The notes below the pieces were generated by a model. That model did no database searches. It saw nothing but the letters and a program-made list of their open reading frames with translations, and had not been told where the DNA came from. A stretch of 64,000 nt of DNA, from contig DWWP01000054.1 in NCBI GenBank assembly GCA_019119635.1, positions 146,035 to 210,034 on the forward strand, written 5' to 3'. Position 1 is the stretch's first letter. Each line of letters opens with the position of its first letter. The position numbers were made by a program, and so were the translations under genes. Below, in pieces: positions 35,297 through 45,545 of this stretch. This DNA is from Candidatus Dietzia intestinipullorum (GTDB lineage Bacteria > Actinomycetota > Actinomycetes > Mycobacteriales > Mycobacteriaceae).

Positions 35297-36418
35297 ATGA
35301 CGGACATCATGGCTGAACCGCTTCCCCTCGTCTTCGACGCCCCCCGCCGGGGCCTGCCCCCACGTCATTTCGCCGACCTGAACGCGGATCAACGCGCAGC
35401 GGCGATGAGCGAGCTCGGGGTCCCGGCTTTCCGGGGCAAACAGCTCGCCAACCAGTACTTCGGTCGGCTCGAGGGCGACCCCGACGCGATGACGGACCTC
35501 CCGGCAGGGCTGCGCGGCGCGGTCCACGAGGAGCTCTTCCCCAAATTGGCGTCGTCAATGAGACATATCGAGTGCGACGACGGCACCACCCGCAAGACGC
35601 TCTGGAAGCTCCACGACGGCTCCCTGGTCGAGAGTGTCCTCATGCGATACCCCGACCGGGCGACGGTGTGCATCTCCAGCCAGGCGGGGTGCGGCATGGC
35701 CTGCCCGTTCTGTGCGACCGGCCAGGGCGGTCTGGAGCGCAACCTCTCGACCGCCGAGATCCTCGAGCAGGTGCGGGTGGCCGCGCGCGCCATGCGCGAC
35801 GGCGAGCTCCCGGGCGGCCCCGGCCGTCTGTCCAACGTGGTGTTCATGGGGATGGGCGAGCCGTTGGCCAACTACAAGCGGGTGATGGCGGCGGTCCGCG
35901 GCATGATCACGCCGCCGCCCTCGGGCTTCGGGCTCTCGCAGCGGTCGGTCACCGTCTCCACGGTGGGCGTCGTCCCGGCGATCCACCGGATGGCGGAGGA
36001 GGGCCTGCAGGTCACGCTGGCGGTGTCCCTGCACACGCCGGACGACGAGCTCCGCGACACCCTGGTCCCGGTCAACAACCGCTGGCCGGTCGCCGAGGTG
36101 ATGGACGCGGCGCGGCACTACTGCGACGCCACGGGCCGTCGGGTGTCGATCGAGTACGCGCTCATCCGCGACGTCAACGACCAGACGTGGCGGGGGGAGA
36201 TGCTCGGCAGGCTCCTGGCCCAGCGTCTCGGACCCATGGCCCACGTCAACCTCATCCCACTCAACCCGACACCGGGCAGCGAGTGGGACGCCAGCCCGCT
36301 GCACCAGCAGGAGGCGTTCGTCGCGGCGGTGCGACGCGCGGGGGTCTCCTGCACGGTCCGTGACACCCGCGGCCAGGAGATCGCGGCAGCGTGCGGGCAG
36401 CTCGCGGCAGAAGAGTAG
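35297..36418 (+). CDS. rlmN: 23S rRNA (adenine2503-C2)/tRNA (adenine37-C2) methyltransferase RlmN
   Basis: Radical SAM methyltransferase. The 373-aa product has the 4Fe-4S motif Cys132-x3-Cys136-x2-Cys139 ([12 protein letters not shown]), the [12 protein letters not shown] and [11 protein letters not shown] motifs and the C-terminal Cys in [10 protein letters not shown]. Start choice is open between ATG 35297 and the in-frame ATG 35309; neither has a Shine-Dalgarno. The long open frame upstream, running through cdsA, is not coding. A strong terminator follows. Confidence 0.95.
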   Translation: MTDIMAEPLPLVFDAPRRGLPPRHFADLNADQRAAAMSELGVPAFRGKQLANQYFGRLEGDPDAMTDLPAGLRGAVHEELFPKLASSMRHIECDDGTTRKTLWKLHDGSLVESVLMRYPDRATVCISSQAGCGMACPFCATGQGGLERNLSTAEILEQVRVAARAMRDGELPGGPGRLSNVVFMGMGEPLANYKRVMAAVRGMITPPPSGFGLSQRSVTVSTVGVVPAIHRMAEEGLQVTLAVSLHTPDDELRDTLVPVNNRWPVAEVMDAARHYCDATGRRVSIEYALIRDVNDQTWRGEMLGRLLAQRLGPMAHVNLIPLNPTPGSEWDASPLHQQEAFVAAVRRAGVSCTVRDTRGQEIAAACGQLAAEE

Positions 36419-36443
36419 TAGCCCCGCGCGGGGGCGGCGGAAC

Positions 36444-36486
36444 GCCGAGGGGCGCGACCGCCGGACCAGCGGTCGCGCCCCTCGGC
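36444..36486. terminator. bidirectional 18-bp hairpin terminator rlmN / DUF2631
   Basis: GCCGAGGGGCGCGACCGC (36444-36461), loop CGGACCA, exact inverse repeat (36469-36486), followed by TTCCTCGT. It lies between convergent genes. Confidence 0.8.
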
Positions 36487-36517
36487 TTCCTCGTGCCCGT
36501 GTGGGCTCGGGGTCGGG

Positions 36518-36877
36518 TCAATCGACGCTGCGACCCGCCCCGACTTCTCCGCGGGGGGCCGGGGCGCTCAGCGCGTAGTGGTGCGACGGCAGCTCGTAGA
36601 CCTTCGACTTCTCGGCGGAGTCGTCCTTCTGCGGCCGCAGGGCCAGGACCATCCAGATCGCGAGGAACACGGCCATCGCCACCAGCCAGATGTCCTCCAC
36701 GTGGCCGAGGTGGTTGCCGAACAGCATCCCGAGGAGGAACAGGACGAAGAAGCCGCCGACGGCGACACCGACCTTCCGACTGTGCTGGTGCCATCCCCAC
36801 GTGACCGAGGGCTCGTCGACCGAACTGATCCCGTTGACGACGTCTTCCCTGATGGTGTGGTGCCCGTCCGCGCTCAT
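36518..36877 (-). CDS. DUF2631 family membrane protein
   Basis: Protein of 119 aa with the DUF2631 core: SVTWGWHQHSRK, membrane segment about 37-54, short loop, second membrane segment about 62-80, and a cytoplasmic tail with a Tyr/His motif (YELPSHHYALS). Function unknown; the homologue Rv2876 sits at the same place before dxr in M. tuberculosis. GAGGAGAACCGGGGAG upstream of the ATG contains a ribosome binding site. Confidence 0.85.
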   Translation of the reverse strand: MSADGHHTIREDVVNGISSVDEPSVTWGWHQHSRKVGVAVGGFFVLFLLGMLFGNHLGHVEDIWLVAMAVFLAIWMVLALRPQKDDSAEKSKVYELPSHHYALSAPAPRGEVGAGRSVD

Positions 36878-37029
36878 GCTCCCCGGTTCTCCTCACGGCT
36901 CGCTGGCAGCCCAGCGGGCCGCCGACATCCCGCCCAGTTTCTCACACGCCCGCCCGCGGGTGACGGGGAACCCGCCGTGCGCCACTGCGCGGGCCCGACG
37001 ACGCCGATGCGGCACGGAGACGGTGAAGC

Positions 37030-38208
37030 GTGGACAATGGCGGCGTGACCACGCGCGTTCTCGTCCTCGGCAGCACCGGATCGATCGGTACCCAGGCGCT
37101 CGAGGTGACGGCGCAGGCCGGTCCCGGGCGGTTCCGGGTCGTCGGACTGTCCGCGGGCGGAGGCCGCGTGGACCTGCTCTGCGAACAGATCGCCGCGACC
37201 GGGACGGGCGCCGTCGCGGTGGCCGATCCCGCCGCGGCGGAGCGCGTCCGCACGGCGTGTCCCGAGGTCGTCGTGTTCTCCGGTCCGGGAGCGGCCACCG
37301 ACCTCGTCGACGAGGTGGAGGCGGACGTCGTCCTGAACGGTATCGACGGGTCGATCGGACTCGGCCCCACACTCGCCGCGCTGCGGACAGACGCGCGGCT
37401 GGCCCTGGCCAACAAGGAATCGTTGGTCGCGGGCGGGGAACTGGTCGTCGGAGCGGCGTCGCCGGGTCAGTTGGTGCCGGTGGACTCCGAGCACTCGGCC
37501 ATGGCGCAATGCCTGCGGGCCGGGACGCCCGACGAGGTCGAGCGATTGGTCCTCACGGCCTCGGGCGGTCCGTTCCGGGGCCGGACCCGCGACGAGCTCC
37601 TCGGTGTGAGCGCGGACCAGGCGCTCGCGCACCCCACGTGGGCGATGGGCCGCATGATCACGCTCAACTCGGCCACGTTGGTCAACAAGTCGCTCGAGCT
37701 CATCGAGGCGCATCTCCTGTTCGGCGTGCCGTACGAGCGGATCGACGTCACCGTGCACCCGCAGTCGGTGGTCCACTCGGCGGTGACCTTCGTCGACGGC
37801 TCGACCGTCGCCAAGGCGTCGCCGCCGTCGATGAAGCTGCCGATCGCGCTGGCCCTGGGCTGGCCCGACCGGCTCCCCGGGGCGTCGACGCCGCTGGATT
37901 GGACCCGCTCCCATTCGTGGACGTTCGAACCCGTCGACGAGGAGACCTTCCCGGCTATCCGGGTGGCCCGGGCGGCGGGCGCCGCCGGGGGGCTGCGGAC
38001 CGCGGTGTTCAACGCCGCCAACGAGCAGGCGGCGCCGGCGTTCCTTGACGGCCGGATCGGGTTCTGCGAGATCGTCGACGTGGTCGCGGAGACCGTCGCC
38101 GCAGCCGACGAGTGGTCGGCGGCCCCGCGGGACGTCGACGATGTGTCAGCGGCGGAAGCCTGGGCGCGCCGGCACGCCGCCGCCCTCGTCACGGTCAGGG
38201 AGGGCTGA
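37030..38208 (+). CDS. dxr: 1-deoxy-D-xylulose-5-phosphate reductoisomerase
   Basis: Second step of the MEP isoprenoid pathway, NADPH-dependent. The 392-aa product has the Rossmann motif [74 protein letters not shown] and [11 protein letters not shown]. Start is GTG 37030 (GGAGA 9 nt upstream) or GTG 37045 (GACAAT 6 nt upstream, leaderless style); the difference is five residues. It is followed 3 bp later by rip1, and ispG of the same pathway comes after that. Confidence 0.97.
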   Translation: MDNGGVTTRVLVLGSTGSIGTQALEVTAQAGPGRFRVVGLSAGGGRVDLLCEQIAATGTGAVAVADPAAAERVRTACPEVVVFSGPGAATDLVDEVEADVVLNGIDGSIGLGPTLAALRTDARLALANKESLVAGGELVVGAASPGQLVPVDSEHSAMAQCLRAGTPDEVERLVLTASGGPFRGRTRDELLGVSADQALAHPTWAMGRMITLNSATLVNKSLELIEAHLLFGVPYERIDVTVHPQSVVHSAVTFVDGSTVAKASPPSMKLPIALALGWPDRLPGASTPLDWTRSHSWTFEPVDEETFPAIRVARAAGAAGGLRTAVFNAANEQAAPAFLDGRIGFCEIVDVVAETVAAADEWSAAPRDVDDVSAAEAWARRHAAALVTVREG

Positions 38209-38211
38209 GTC

Positions 38212-39432
38212 GTGCTCGTCGTGGGAATCGTCCTGTTCGCGCTCGGGATCATGATCTCGATCGTCCTGCACGAGTACGGACACATGCGCGTCGCACTCTG
38301 GTCGGGGATGAAGGTCCGCCGGTTCTTCGTCGGGTTCGGCCCGACCCTGTGGTCGACCCACCGAGGGGGGATCGAGTACGGACTCAAAGCGATTCCACTG
38401 GGCGGTTTCTGCGACATCGCGGGGATGACCGCGTACGACCAGCTCGATCCCGCCGACGAGCCCAGGGCGATGTGGCGCCAGGCGTGGTGGAAGCGCGTCG
38501 CCGTCCTGCTGGCCGGCCCCGCGATGAACATCGTCCTGGCGATCGTGCTCTTCTACACCGTGGCCGTCACCTGGGGCCTGGTCAACAACGACCCCGAGCC
38601 CGTTCCCACCGACCGGGTGGCGGCGGTCGTCGGCGACACCTGCGCCGGGAGCGGGGAGTGCGGCGTCGGTCTCGGCCCCGCCGGGGAGTCCGGCATCGTC
38701 GCCGGCGATCGGGTGACCACGGTGGACGGACAGCCGGTGGGCAGTTGGGACGATCTGTCCGAGATCGTATCCGCCCGACCCGGGGAGACCGTGCCGGTCA
38801 CCGTGGACAGGGCCGGGGAGTCCGTCACGACGACGACCACGCTGAGCTCGTCGACCGTCGACGGCCGGGAGCGCGGCGCACTCGGCGTGCAGCTGTCCGA
38901 CGCGGGCATCCCGCAGGAGATCCTCGATGACCCCGCCTACCAGAGCGTCAACACGTACGACGCCCTGAGCGCCGTACCGGCGACGTTCGTGTTCACCGGC
39001 GAGATGATCGAGGCGACCCTCGAGGGGCTGGCTTCCTTCCCGTCCAAGATCCCCGGTGTGGCGGCGTCGATCTTCGGAGCGGACCGCGCCGAGGACTCCC
39101 CGGTGTCGGTGGTCGGCGCCAGCCATATCGGCGGGCAGGCCGTCGAACTGGGGGCGTGGTGGTTGTTCGCGCTCTTCCTCGCCGGCCTCAACCTGTTCCT
39201 CGGGGCGTTCAACCTCGTGCCCCTGACCCCGTTCGACGGTGGGCACATCGCTGTGGTGTTCTACGAGAAGATCCGCGACGCGTTGCGGCGGCTGCGGGGC
39301 CTGGCGCCCGGCGGGCCCGCCGACTACGAGAAACTCGCGCCGCTGACCATGGCGGTCTTCGTCCTCCTCATCGGGGTGTCGACGATCGTCATCACCGCCG
39401 ACTTCGTCAACCCCATCCTGCTCCCCGGGTGA
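38212..39432 (+). CDS. rip1: Rip1-type intramembrane site-2 protease (M50)
   Basis: Membrane zinc protease that releases signals by cutting anti-sigma factors within the membrane. The 406-aa product has the HEYGH motif (His20, Glu21, His24) in the first membrane helix, a PDZ domain (about 125-215; GIVAGDRVTTVDGQPV) and the second metal site NLVPLTPFDGGH with Asp342 in a later helix. Start GTG 38212 gives the right distance to HExxH. Gene order dxr-rip1-ispG is the mycobacterial one. Confidence 0.95.
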   Translation: MLVVGIVLFALGIMISIVLHEYGHMRVALWSGMKVRRFFVGFGPTLWSTHRGGIEYGLKAIPLGGFCDIAGMTAYDQLDPADEPRAMWRQAWWKRVAVLLAGPAMNIVLAIVLFYTVAVTWGLVNNDPEPVPTDRVAAVVGDTCAGSGECGVGLGPAGESGIVAGDRVTTVDGQPVGSWDDLSEIVSARPGETVPVTVDRAGESVTTTTTLSSSTVDGRERGALGVQLSDAGIPQEILDDPAYQSVNTYDALSAVPATFVFTGEMIEATLEGLASFPSKIPGVAASIFGADRAEDSPVSVVGASHIGGQAVELGAWWLFALFLAGLNLFLGAFNLVPLTPFDGGHIAVVFYEKIRDALRRLRGLAPGGPADYEKLAPLTMAVFVLLIGVSTIVITADFVNPILLPG

Positions 39433-39473
39433 CGGGCGGACCGTCCACCTCGCGCCGGTGGCCCGCTACCCGG
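39425..39473 (+). terminator. imperfect hairpin at the end of rip1
   Basis: CCGGGTGACGGGC (39425-39437) pairs with GCCCGCTACCCGG (39461-39473), 11 of 13, with an internal CCACC/GGTGG stem. It covers the rip1 stop and abuts the ispG -10. Confidence 0.4.
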
Positions 39474-39477
39474 ATAA
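39472..39477 (+). promoter_or_regulatory. possible -10 (GATAAT) for ispG
   Basis: GATAAT 53 nt before the ispG GTG. AAGAAAGG lies in the leader. No clear -35. Confidence 0.4.
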
Positions 39478-39530
39478 TGGTGGACAGGACGTTGGATCGC
39501 CCGGCAAGCTGCACCTAAGAAAGGCCTCAA

Positions 39531-40715
39531 GTGAACGACTCCACCCCGCTCCCCATCGGACTGGGCATGCCCGACTCGCCGCCCCCGGTACTCGCGCCCC
39601 GTCGGCGGACGCGGCAGTTCCACGTGGGCTCTGTGGGCGTGGGCAGCGACCACCCGGTGTCGGTGCAGTCCATGACCAACACCAAGACGCACGACATCAA
39701 CTCCACGCTCCAGCAGATCGCCGAGCTCACGGCGTCGGGCTGCGACATCGTGCGCGTGGCCTGCCCCCGACAGGAAGACGCGGACGCACTGGAGACCATC
39801 GCCCGCAAGTCACCGATCCCGGTGATCGCGGACATCCACTTCCAGCCCAAATACATTTTCGCGGCGATCGACGCCGGGTGCGCCGCGGTCCGCGTCAACC
39901 CCGGCAACATCAAGGAGTTCGACGGCCGGGTCAAGGAGGTCGCCAAGGCGGCCGGGGACGCCGGCATCCCCATCCGGATCGGCGTCAACGCCGGCTCGCT
40001 CGACCCGCGGCTGCTGGCCAAGTACGGAAAGGCCACCCCCGAGGCGCTCGTCGAATCGGCGGTCTGGGAGGCCTCGCTGTTCGAGGAATTCGGCTTCGGC
40101 GACATCAAGATCTCGGTCAAGCACAACGACCCCGTGATCATGGTGGAGGCCTACCGCCAACTCGCGGCCCAGACCGACTACCCGTTGCACCTGGGCGTGA
40201 CCGAGGCCGGCCCCGCGTTCCAGGGCACCATCAAGTCCTCGGTGGCGTTCGGGGCGCTGCTCTCCGAGGGTATCGGTGACACCATCCGTGTCTCCCTCTC
40301 CGCCCCTCCGGCGGAAGAGATCAAGGTCGGCGCGCAGATCCTGCAGTCGTTGAACCTCCGCCCGCGCAAGCTCGAGATCGTCTCCTGCCCGTCGTGCGGT
40401 CGGGCGCAGGTAGACGTGTACAAGCTCGCCGACGAGGTCACCGCAGGGCTCGAAGGCATGAGCGTCCCGCTCCGGGTGGCCGTCATGGGCTGCGTGGTCA
40501 ACGGCCCGGGCGAGGCCCGCGACGCCGACCTCGGGGTGGCCTCGGGCAACGGCAAGGGCCAGATCTTTGTCAAGGGCGAGGTCATCAAGTCCGTTCCCGA
40601 GGCGCAGATCGTCGAGACCCTCATCGACGAGGCGATGCGGATCGCCGAGGAGATGGGGGAGTCGGTCGGCGAGGCGGCCGAGGGCCAGGGGCCCCAGGTC
40701 AAGGTCACGCGATAG
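39531..40715 (+). CDS. ispG: 4-hydroxy-3-methylbut-2-enyl-diphosphate synthase
   Basis: Iron-sulfur enzyme for the sixth step of the MEP pathway. The 394-aa product has the TIM-barrel half ([41 protein letters not shown]) and the C-terminal 4Fe-4S half with Cys286 and Cys289 (CPSCGRAQ) and Cys321 ([15 protein letters not shown]). Length matches the two-domain bacterial form. Start GTG 39531. The GNAT gene follows 3 bp later. Confidence 0.98.
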   Translation: MNDSTPLPIGLGMPDSPPPVLAPRRRTRQFHVGSVGVGSDHPVSVQSMTNTKTHDINSTLQQIAELTASGCDIVRVACPRQEDADALETIARKSPIPVIADIHFQPKYIFAAIDAGCAAVRVNPGNIKEFDGRVKEVAKAAGDAGIPIRIGVNAGSLDPRLLAKYGKATPEALVESAVWEASLFEEFGFGDIKISVKHNDPVIMVEAYRQLAAQTDYPLHLGVTEAGPAFQGTIKSSVAFGALLSEGIGDTIRVSLSAPPAEEIKVGAQILQSLNLRPRKLEIVSCPSCGRAQVDVYKLADEVTAGLEGMSVPLRVAVMGCVVNGPGEARDADLGVASGNGKGQIFVKGEVIKSVPEAQIVETLIDEAMRIAEEMGESVGEAAEGQGPQVKVTR

Positions 40716-40718
40716 ACC

Positions 40719-41573
40719 GTGACCGACACGGCTCCGCCCGCCGCCGGGATCGACGACTGTCGGCACGTGGAAGCGGAGGAGGCCTCCGCGGTCGTCGCCG
40801 TGCTCGAGGCCGATCCGCTGGTGGCCGCGCCGGCGGCGGAGATGGTGGCCACCTCGGGCGTCGTGCCGGGGGAGGCACGGTTCCTCACCGTCGGAGGCCC
40901 CTCCCGCTCACTGCTGTACATGGGGACGTCGGTGCTCCCGCTACGCGGCGGCACCCAGGAGTTGCGCGCGTTCGGGCGGGCGGTGGCGGCCATGGGACGC
41001 GGGTCCATGTCGGTACACGGACGGCGAGAACTCGTGTCCTCGATCTGGGAGACGCTCGGACTGCACTGGGGCGCCCCGCGGGACCACCGCGCCACCCAGG
41101 TGCTCATGGAGCTGTCCCGGCCCGTGGACCCGCATCTGCCGCTCCCCGGGATCCGGCCGGCCGGCCTCGGGGAGTTCGAGGACGTCCTGCCGGTCGCCGC
41201 CGCGATGTACCGGGAGGAACTCGGGTCGGACCCGTTCACGCCCGGGGCCGGCGTGCCGTTCCGCCGCCGCGTCGCGCGCTCGCTCGCGAGGGGGCGCACC
41301 TGGGTGGGTTTCGACGGCGACGAGATCGTGTTCAAGGCGGATATCGCGGCCATGTCGCCGCAGGTGGCCCAGATCCAGGGGGTGTGGGTGCGGCCGGGCA
41401 GGCGAAGCCGGGGGATCGGTACAGGGGGGACGGCTGCGGTGTGCGCGGCGGTGCAGTCCCTGGGGCTGACGCCGTCACTGGTGGTCAACGAGTCCAACAC
41501 GCCGGCCGTGCGGGCGTACCGCGGGGTCGGGATGACCCCCGTGGTGCCGTACGCGACCGTGCTCACCTACTGA
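40719..41573 (+). CDS. GNAT family N-acetyltransferase with DUF4081 domain
   Basis: Protein of 284 aa: N-terminal DUF4081 domain (about 15-125) and a C-terminal GNAT domain with the acetyl-CoA loop [14 protein letters not shown] (VxPxxRxxGxG type), then [17 protein letters not shown]. Substrate unknown. The homologue Rv2867c is also directly after ispG. Start GTG 40719, 3 bp after ispG, points to co-transcription. Confidence 0.9.
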   Translation: MTDTAPPAAGIDDCRHVEAEEASAVVAVLEADPLVAAPAAEMVATSGVVPGEARFLTVGGPSRSLLYMGTSVLPLRGGTQELRAFGRAVAAMGRGSMSVHGRRELVSSIWETLGLHWGAPRDHRATQVLMELSRPVDPHLPLPGIRPAGLGEFEDVLPVAAAMYREELGSDPFTPGAGVPFRRRVARSLARGRTWVGFDGDEIVFKADIAAMSPQVAQIQGVWVRPGRRSRGIGTGGTAAVCAAVQSLGLTPSLVVNESNTPAVRAYRGVGMTPVVPYATVLTY

Positions 41574-41595
41574 CGCCTCGATTCGGGACGACGCT

Positions 41596-41601
41596 TAGGG
41601 T
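41596..41601 (+). promoter_or_regulatory. -10-like TAGGGT, leaderless start of map
   Basis: TAGGGT, then 7 nt, then the ATG at 41609. Confidence 0.5.
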
Positions 41602-41608
41602 GGGGGGC

Positions 41609-42484
41609 ATGACCGCCACCACCCGTCCGCCGCTCGTCCCCGGCGAGCCCACACCGATCCGGACCGTCCCCGAGTCGATCCCGAGGCCCGAATACGTCTG
41701 GAAGGACCGGGTCGACGAGGCCAACGGTGAGGCGTGGGTCCAGCCGCCGGAGGTCGTCGAGGCCATGCGGGAGGCGAGCCGGGTCGCGGCGGACGCCCTC
41801 GCGGTGGCGGGCGCCGCGGTGGCGCCGGGGGTGACCACGGACGAGGTCGACAGGGTCGCCCACGAGTACATGTGCGATCACGGTGCCTACCCGTCGACCC
41901 TGGGATACAAGGCGTTCCCCAAGTCGAGCTGCGTCTCACTCAACGAGGTGATCTGTCACGGGATCCCGGACACCACCGTGATCAGGGACGGGGACATCGT
42001 CAACATCGACGTGACCGCCTACCTCGGGGGCGTCCACGGGGACACCAACGCCACGTTCCTCGCCGGCGACGTGAGCGAGGAGCACCGTCTCCTGGTCGAG
42101 CGCACCAGGGAGGCCATGGACCGGGGGATCAAGGCGATCCGGCCCGGTCGCGAGGTCAACGTGATCGGGCGGGTCATCGAGTCCTACGCCCGACGGTTCG
42201 ACTACACGGTGGTGCGGGAGTTCACCGGCCACGGGGTCGGGCCCACGTTCCACAACGGGCTCGTGGTGCTGCACTACGACGAGCCGGCTCGTACGGAGGT
42301 CCTCGAGCCGGGGATGACCCTGACAGTGGAGCCGATGATCTCGCTCGGGGGCGCCGGTTTCGACGTGTGGGACGACGACTGGACCGTGACGACCGCCGAC
42401 AAGGCCTGGACCGCGCAGTTCGAACACACCGTCCTGGTCACCGAGGACGGCCACGAGGTGCTGACCCTCCCGACCGAGGGGTGA
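41609..42484 (+). CDS. map: methionine aminopeptidase, type I with N-terminal extension
   Basis: Removes N-terminal Met from new proteins. The 291-aa product has about 40 residues before the catalytic domain with a Pro-rich segment like MapB (MtMetAP1c). Metal ligands lie in [46 protein letters not shown] and [13 protein letters not shown]. Start ATG 41609 rests on TAGGGT 7 nt upstream and on the family N-terminus; the much longer open frame is a shadow. The stop overlaps the cobQ GTG. Confidence 0.96.
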   Translation: MTATTRPPLVPGEPTPIRTVPESIPRPEYVWKDRVDEANGEAWVQPPEVVEAMREASRVAADALAVAGAAVAPGVTTDEVDRVAHEYMCDHGAYPSTLGYKAFPKSSCVSLNEVICHGIPDTTVIRDGDIVNIDVTAYLGGVHGDTNATFLAGDVSEEHRLLVERTREAMDRGIKAIRPGREVNVIGRVIESYARRFDYTVVREFTGHGVGPTFHNGLVVLHYDEPARTEVLEPGMTLTVEPMISLGGAGFDVWDDDWTVTTADKAWTAQFEHTVLVTEDGHEVLTLPTEG

Positions 42485-44040
42485 ACGCGCTGCTGGTGGC
42501 CGGGACCACCTCGGACGCCGGCAAGAGCGCCGTGGTCGCCGGGTTGTGTCGCCTGCTGGCCAGGCGGGGCGTGTCGGTCGCGCCGTTCAAGGCGCAGAAC
42601 ATGTCCAACAATTCGGTCGTCACCGTCGACGGCGGGGAGATCGGCCGTGCGCAGGCGCTCCAGGCGGAAGCCGCGGGCATCCCCGCCACCGTCGACCTCA
42701 ACCCCGTGCTGCTCAAACCCGGTTCCGACCGCACCTCCCAGCTCATCGTCCGCGGCCGGGTGCGCGCCGACATGGCGGCCGGGGACTATCACGCGAGGCG
42801 CGGGGCGCTCCTGTCCGAGGTGACGTCGACACTGGAGACGCTGCGGTCGCGATACGACGTGGTGATCTGTGAGGGGGCGGGGTCCCCGGCGGAGATCAAC
42901 CTGCGCGGCACGGACCTGGCGAACATGGGTCTCGCGCGTGCTGCGGAGATTCCCGTGGTCGTGGTCGGCGACATCGACAGGGGAGGGGTGCTCGCGCACC
43001 TCGCGGGCACGGTCGGAGTGCTCGACGCCGAGGACCAGGCGCTGATCGCCGGGTTCCTGATCAACAAGTTCCGCGGGGATCCGTCGCTATTGGCGCCCGG
43101 ACTCGACATGCTCACGGAACTCACGGGCAGACCGGTGCTCGGGGTCATCCCGTTCCTCGACCAACTGTGGATCGACGCGGAGGACTCGCTCGGCACCACG
43201 GCCGGGACGACCGTCGGTCGGCCGGCCGCGCCGGTGGGCGCACGGGGCCTTCGTGTCGCGGCGGTGCGTCTGCCGCGGGTCTCCAACACGACGGACATCG
43301 AGGCGCTCGCCTGCGAACCCGGCGTCGGGGTGACCTGGGTGAACACCCCTGCCGCGCTCTCCGGCGCGGATCTCGTGGTGATCCCGGGCTCCAGGTCGAC
43401 GATCGGCGACCTGCAATGGCTGCGCCGGTCCGGGCTGGCGGAGGCGATCATCGACCATGCGGGCGCCGGCGGCGCGGTGCTGGGGATCTGTGGCGGTTTC
43501 CAGATGCTGGGGCGCCGGATCACCGACCGCGTCGAATCGCGTTCCCCGGATCCGGTCGCGGGACTCGGCTTGCTCGACGTGGAGGTGCGGTTCGCGCCGG
43601 AGAAGACGCTCCGGAACGTGTCCGGGGTCGACACCGCGACGGGGACCCATACGCCGGTCGAGGGCTACGAGATCCACCACGGGCACGTGGAGCGGTCGGG
43701 CGAGGATCCGCTGCTGGTCCTGTCCGGCGGCCCGGACGAGGGGGCGCGCCGCGGGGCGGTCGCGGGCACCCACTGGCACGGCCTGCTGGCCTCGGACGAC
43801 TACCGTCGCCGATTCCTCACCGATCTCGCCCGGCGCATCGGCGCCACCGGGTTCCGGGTGGCCCCTGACGCCTCCGTCCGCGGGGAACGCCGGGCCCAGC
43901 TCGATCTGCTGGCCGACGCGCTCGAGGAACATTGTGACGTCGACGCGCTCCTGACGCTCGCGAGCGGCGGCGTGGCGCCCGGCCTGCCGGGACTCACCCT
44001 GCGTCGGTCTGATCGACGGGATACGGCGGCGCCGAGCTGA
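42481..44040 (+). CDS. cobQ: cobyric acid synthase
   Basis: ATP-dependent amidotransferase that amidates four side chains of the corrin ring in cobalamin synthesis. The 519-aa product has the N-terminal P-loop-like domain ([43 protein letters not shown]) and a class I glutaminase-like domain with Cys in [11 protein letters not shown] and His in GTHWHGLL. Start GTG 42481 overlaps the map stop (GTGA), which ties a B12 gene to an essential housekeeping gene. Confidence 0.96.
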   Translation: MNALLVAGTTSDAGKSAVVAGLCRLLARRGVSVAPFKAQNMSNNSVVTVDGGEIGRAQALQAEAAGIPATVDLNPVLLKPGSDRTSQLIVRGRVRADMAAGDYHARRGALLSEVTSTLETLRSRYDVVICEGAGSPAEINLRGTDLANMGLARAAEIPVVVVGDIDRGGVLAHLAGTVGVLDAEDQALIAGFLINKFRGDPSLLAPGLDMLTELTGRPVLGVIPFLDQLWIDAEDSLGTTAGTTVGRPAAPVGARGLRVAAVRLPRVSNTTDIEALACEPGVGVTWVNTPAALSGADLVVIPGSRSTIGDLQWLRRSGLAEAIIDHAGAGGAVLGICGGFQMLGRRITDRVESRSPDPVAGLGLLDVEVRFAPEKTLRNVSGVDTATGTHTPVEGYEIHHGHVERSGEDPLLVLSGGPDEGARRGAVAGTHWHGLLASDDYRRRFLTDLARRIGATGFRVAPDASVRGERRAQLDLLADALEEHCDVDALLTLASGGVAPGLPGLTLRRSDRRDTAAPS

Positions 44041-44050
44041 GAACGCAAGG

Positions 44051-44056
44051 CAGAAT
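44051..44056 (+). promoter_or_regulatory. possible -10 (CAGAAT) for the monooxygenase gene
   Basis: CAGAAT, then 7 nt, then the ATG at 44064. Confidence 0.3.
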
Positions 44057-44063
44057 CAGATAT

Positions 44064-45542
44064 ATGATCACCACACCACGCGGACCGGTAGACGCGGTCA
44101 CCACTCTCATCGTCGGCGCCGGATTCGGCGGGATGGCCATGGCGGACCGGCTCCTGAGGGAGCCGGGCCACGACGACCTCCTCGTCCTCGAGGCGGCCGG
44201 AGAGGTCGGGGGGACCTGGCGCGACAACACCTACCCGGGCTGCGCGTGCGACGTCCCCACCGCGCTCTACTCGCTGTCGGGGCACGCACACCCGGGCTGG
44301 TCGCACTCCTTCGGTCGGCAACCGGAGATCAGGGACTACCTGGTGGACGTCGCGGACCGGATCGGGCTACGCGAACGCCTCGTCACCTCCTGCGAGATGA
44401 CCGCCGCCCGCTGGGACGCCGACACCGCACGCTGGGAGGTGGAGACCACCGCCGGGACCGTGACCGCCGTCTACCTGATCCAGGCGACGGGGGCTCTGTC
44501 GAGCCCGTCGATCCCGCAGCTCCCCGGGCTGTCGGATTTTCAGGGCGAGATCTTCCACTCGTCCCGGTGGCGCCACGACATCCCGCTGGAGGGCAGGAAG
44601 GTCGCCGTGGTCGGCACGGGGGCATCCGCGGTGCAGTTCGTCCCAGAGATCGCCGGAACGGCCGAACACGTCACGGTGTTCCAGCGCACCCCGGGGTGGG
44701 TGCTCCCCCGGCTCGACCGCTCCATCTCGCCCGCGCGTCAACGCCTGTACCGACGGTTCCCCTTCCTCCAGCGCCTCGTCCGGGGGCGGATCTACATCGG
44801 GCGCGAGCTGTACGTCCTCGCCTTCACCCGTGCCCAGTTCCTCCTGAAATTCTTCGAGGCGTTCGCGCGGTTCTACCTGTTTCTCCGGGTGCGGGACAGG
44901 CGCATGCGCCGCGCGCTCGCGCCCGATTTCTCCATCGGATGCAAACGGGTCCTGCTCACCAGCGACTGGCTGCCCGCGCTCTGCCGTGACGACGTGACCC
45001 TGGTGCCCGGCGCCGCGTCCGCCGTGACCCCGGAGGGGCTGGTCGATGCCGGCGGCACCGAGCACGGCGCCGACGTCATCATCTTCGGCACCGGCTTCCA
45101 GCCGACCGAGCCACCCGTCGCCCGGCTGGTGACCGGAGCAGACGGGCGGACGCTCGCCCGGCACTGGGACGGGAGCCCCCGCGCGAACCACGGGGTGACG
45201 GTCTCCGGATTCCCCAACCTGTTCCTGGTCTACGGCCCCAACACCAACCTCGGGCACTCGTCGATCGTCTATATGCTCGAGTCGCAGGCGGAGCACGTGT
45301 CGCGACTCATCGAACTCGCCCGTCGCGGGCCCCGCGGGACGATCGAGGTGCGCGACGAGGTGATGGCCGCGTACGCCGACCGCATGGACCGCGAGCTGGC
45401 GGGCACCGTGTGGAACGACGGCGGGTGTTCGAGCTGGTACATCGACTCCCGCGGACGCAACTCCCTGCAGTGGCCCACCTTCACCTACCGCTACCGCGAC
45501 CAGGTGACGACGATCGACCCGACCGAGTACGTCCTCGCCTGA
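44064..45542 (+). CDS. flavin-containing monooxygenase, Baeyer-Villiger type
   Basis: Class B flavoprotein monooxygenase of 492 aa. FAD site GAGFGG (18-23), Baeyer-Villiger fingerprint FQGEIFHSSRW (F-x-G-x3-H-x3-W), NADPH site VVGTGASAVQF, and the late motif FGTGFQPTEPP. Substrate (ketone, steroid or alkane-derived) cannot be told. It sits alone between cobQ and the convergent mtr, outside the usual synteny, so it is an inserted metabolic gene. Its stop is 3 bp from that of mtr. Confidence 0.92.
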   Translation: MITTPRGPVDAVTTLIVGAGFGGMAMADRLLREPGHDDLLVLEAAGEVGGTWRDNTYPGCACDVPTALYSLSGHAHPGWSHSFGRQPEIRDYLVDVADRIGLRERLVTSCEMTAARWDADTARWEVETTAGTVTAVYLIQATGALSSPSIPQLPGLSDFQGEIFHSSRWRHDIPLEGRKVAVVGTGASAVQFVPEIAGTAEHVTVFQRTPGWVLPRLDRSISPARQRLYRRFPFLQRLVRGRIYIGRELYVLAFTRAQFLLKFFEAFARFYLFLRVRDRRMRRALAPDFSIGCKRVLLTSDWLPALCRDDVTLVPGAASAVTPEGLVDAGGTEHGADVIIFGTGFQPTEPPVARLVTGADGRTLARHWDGSPRANHGVTVSGFPNLFLVYGPNTNLGHSSIVYMLESQAEHVSRLIELARRGPRGTIEVRDEVMAAYADRMDRELAGTVWNDGGCSSWYIDSRGRNSLQWPTFTYRYRDQVTTIDPTEYVLA

Positions 45543-45545
45543 GCC

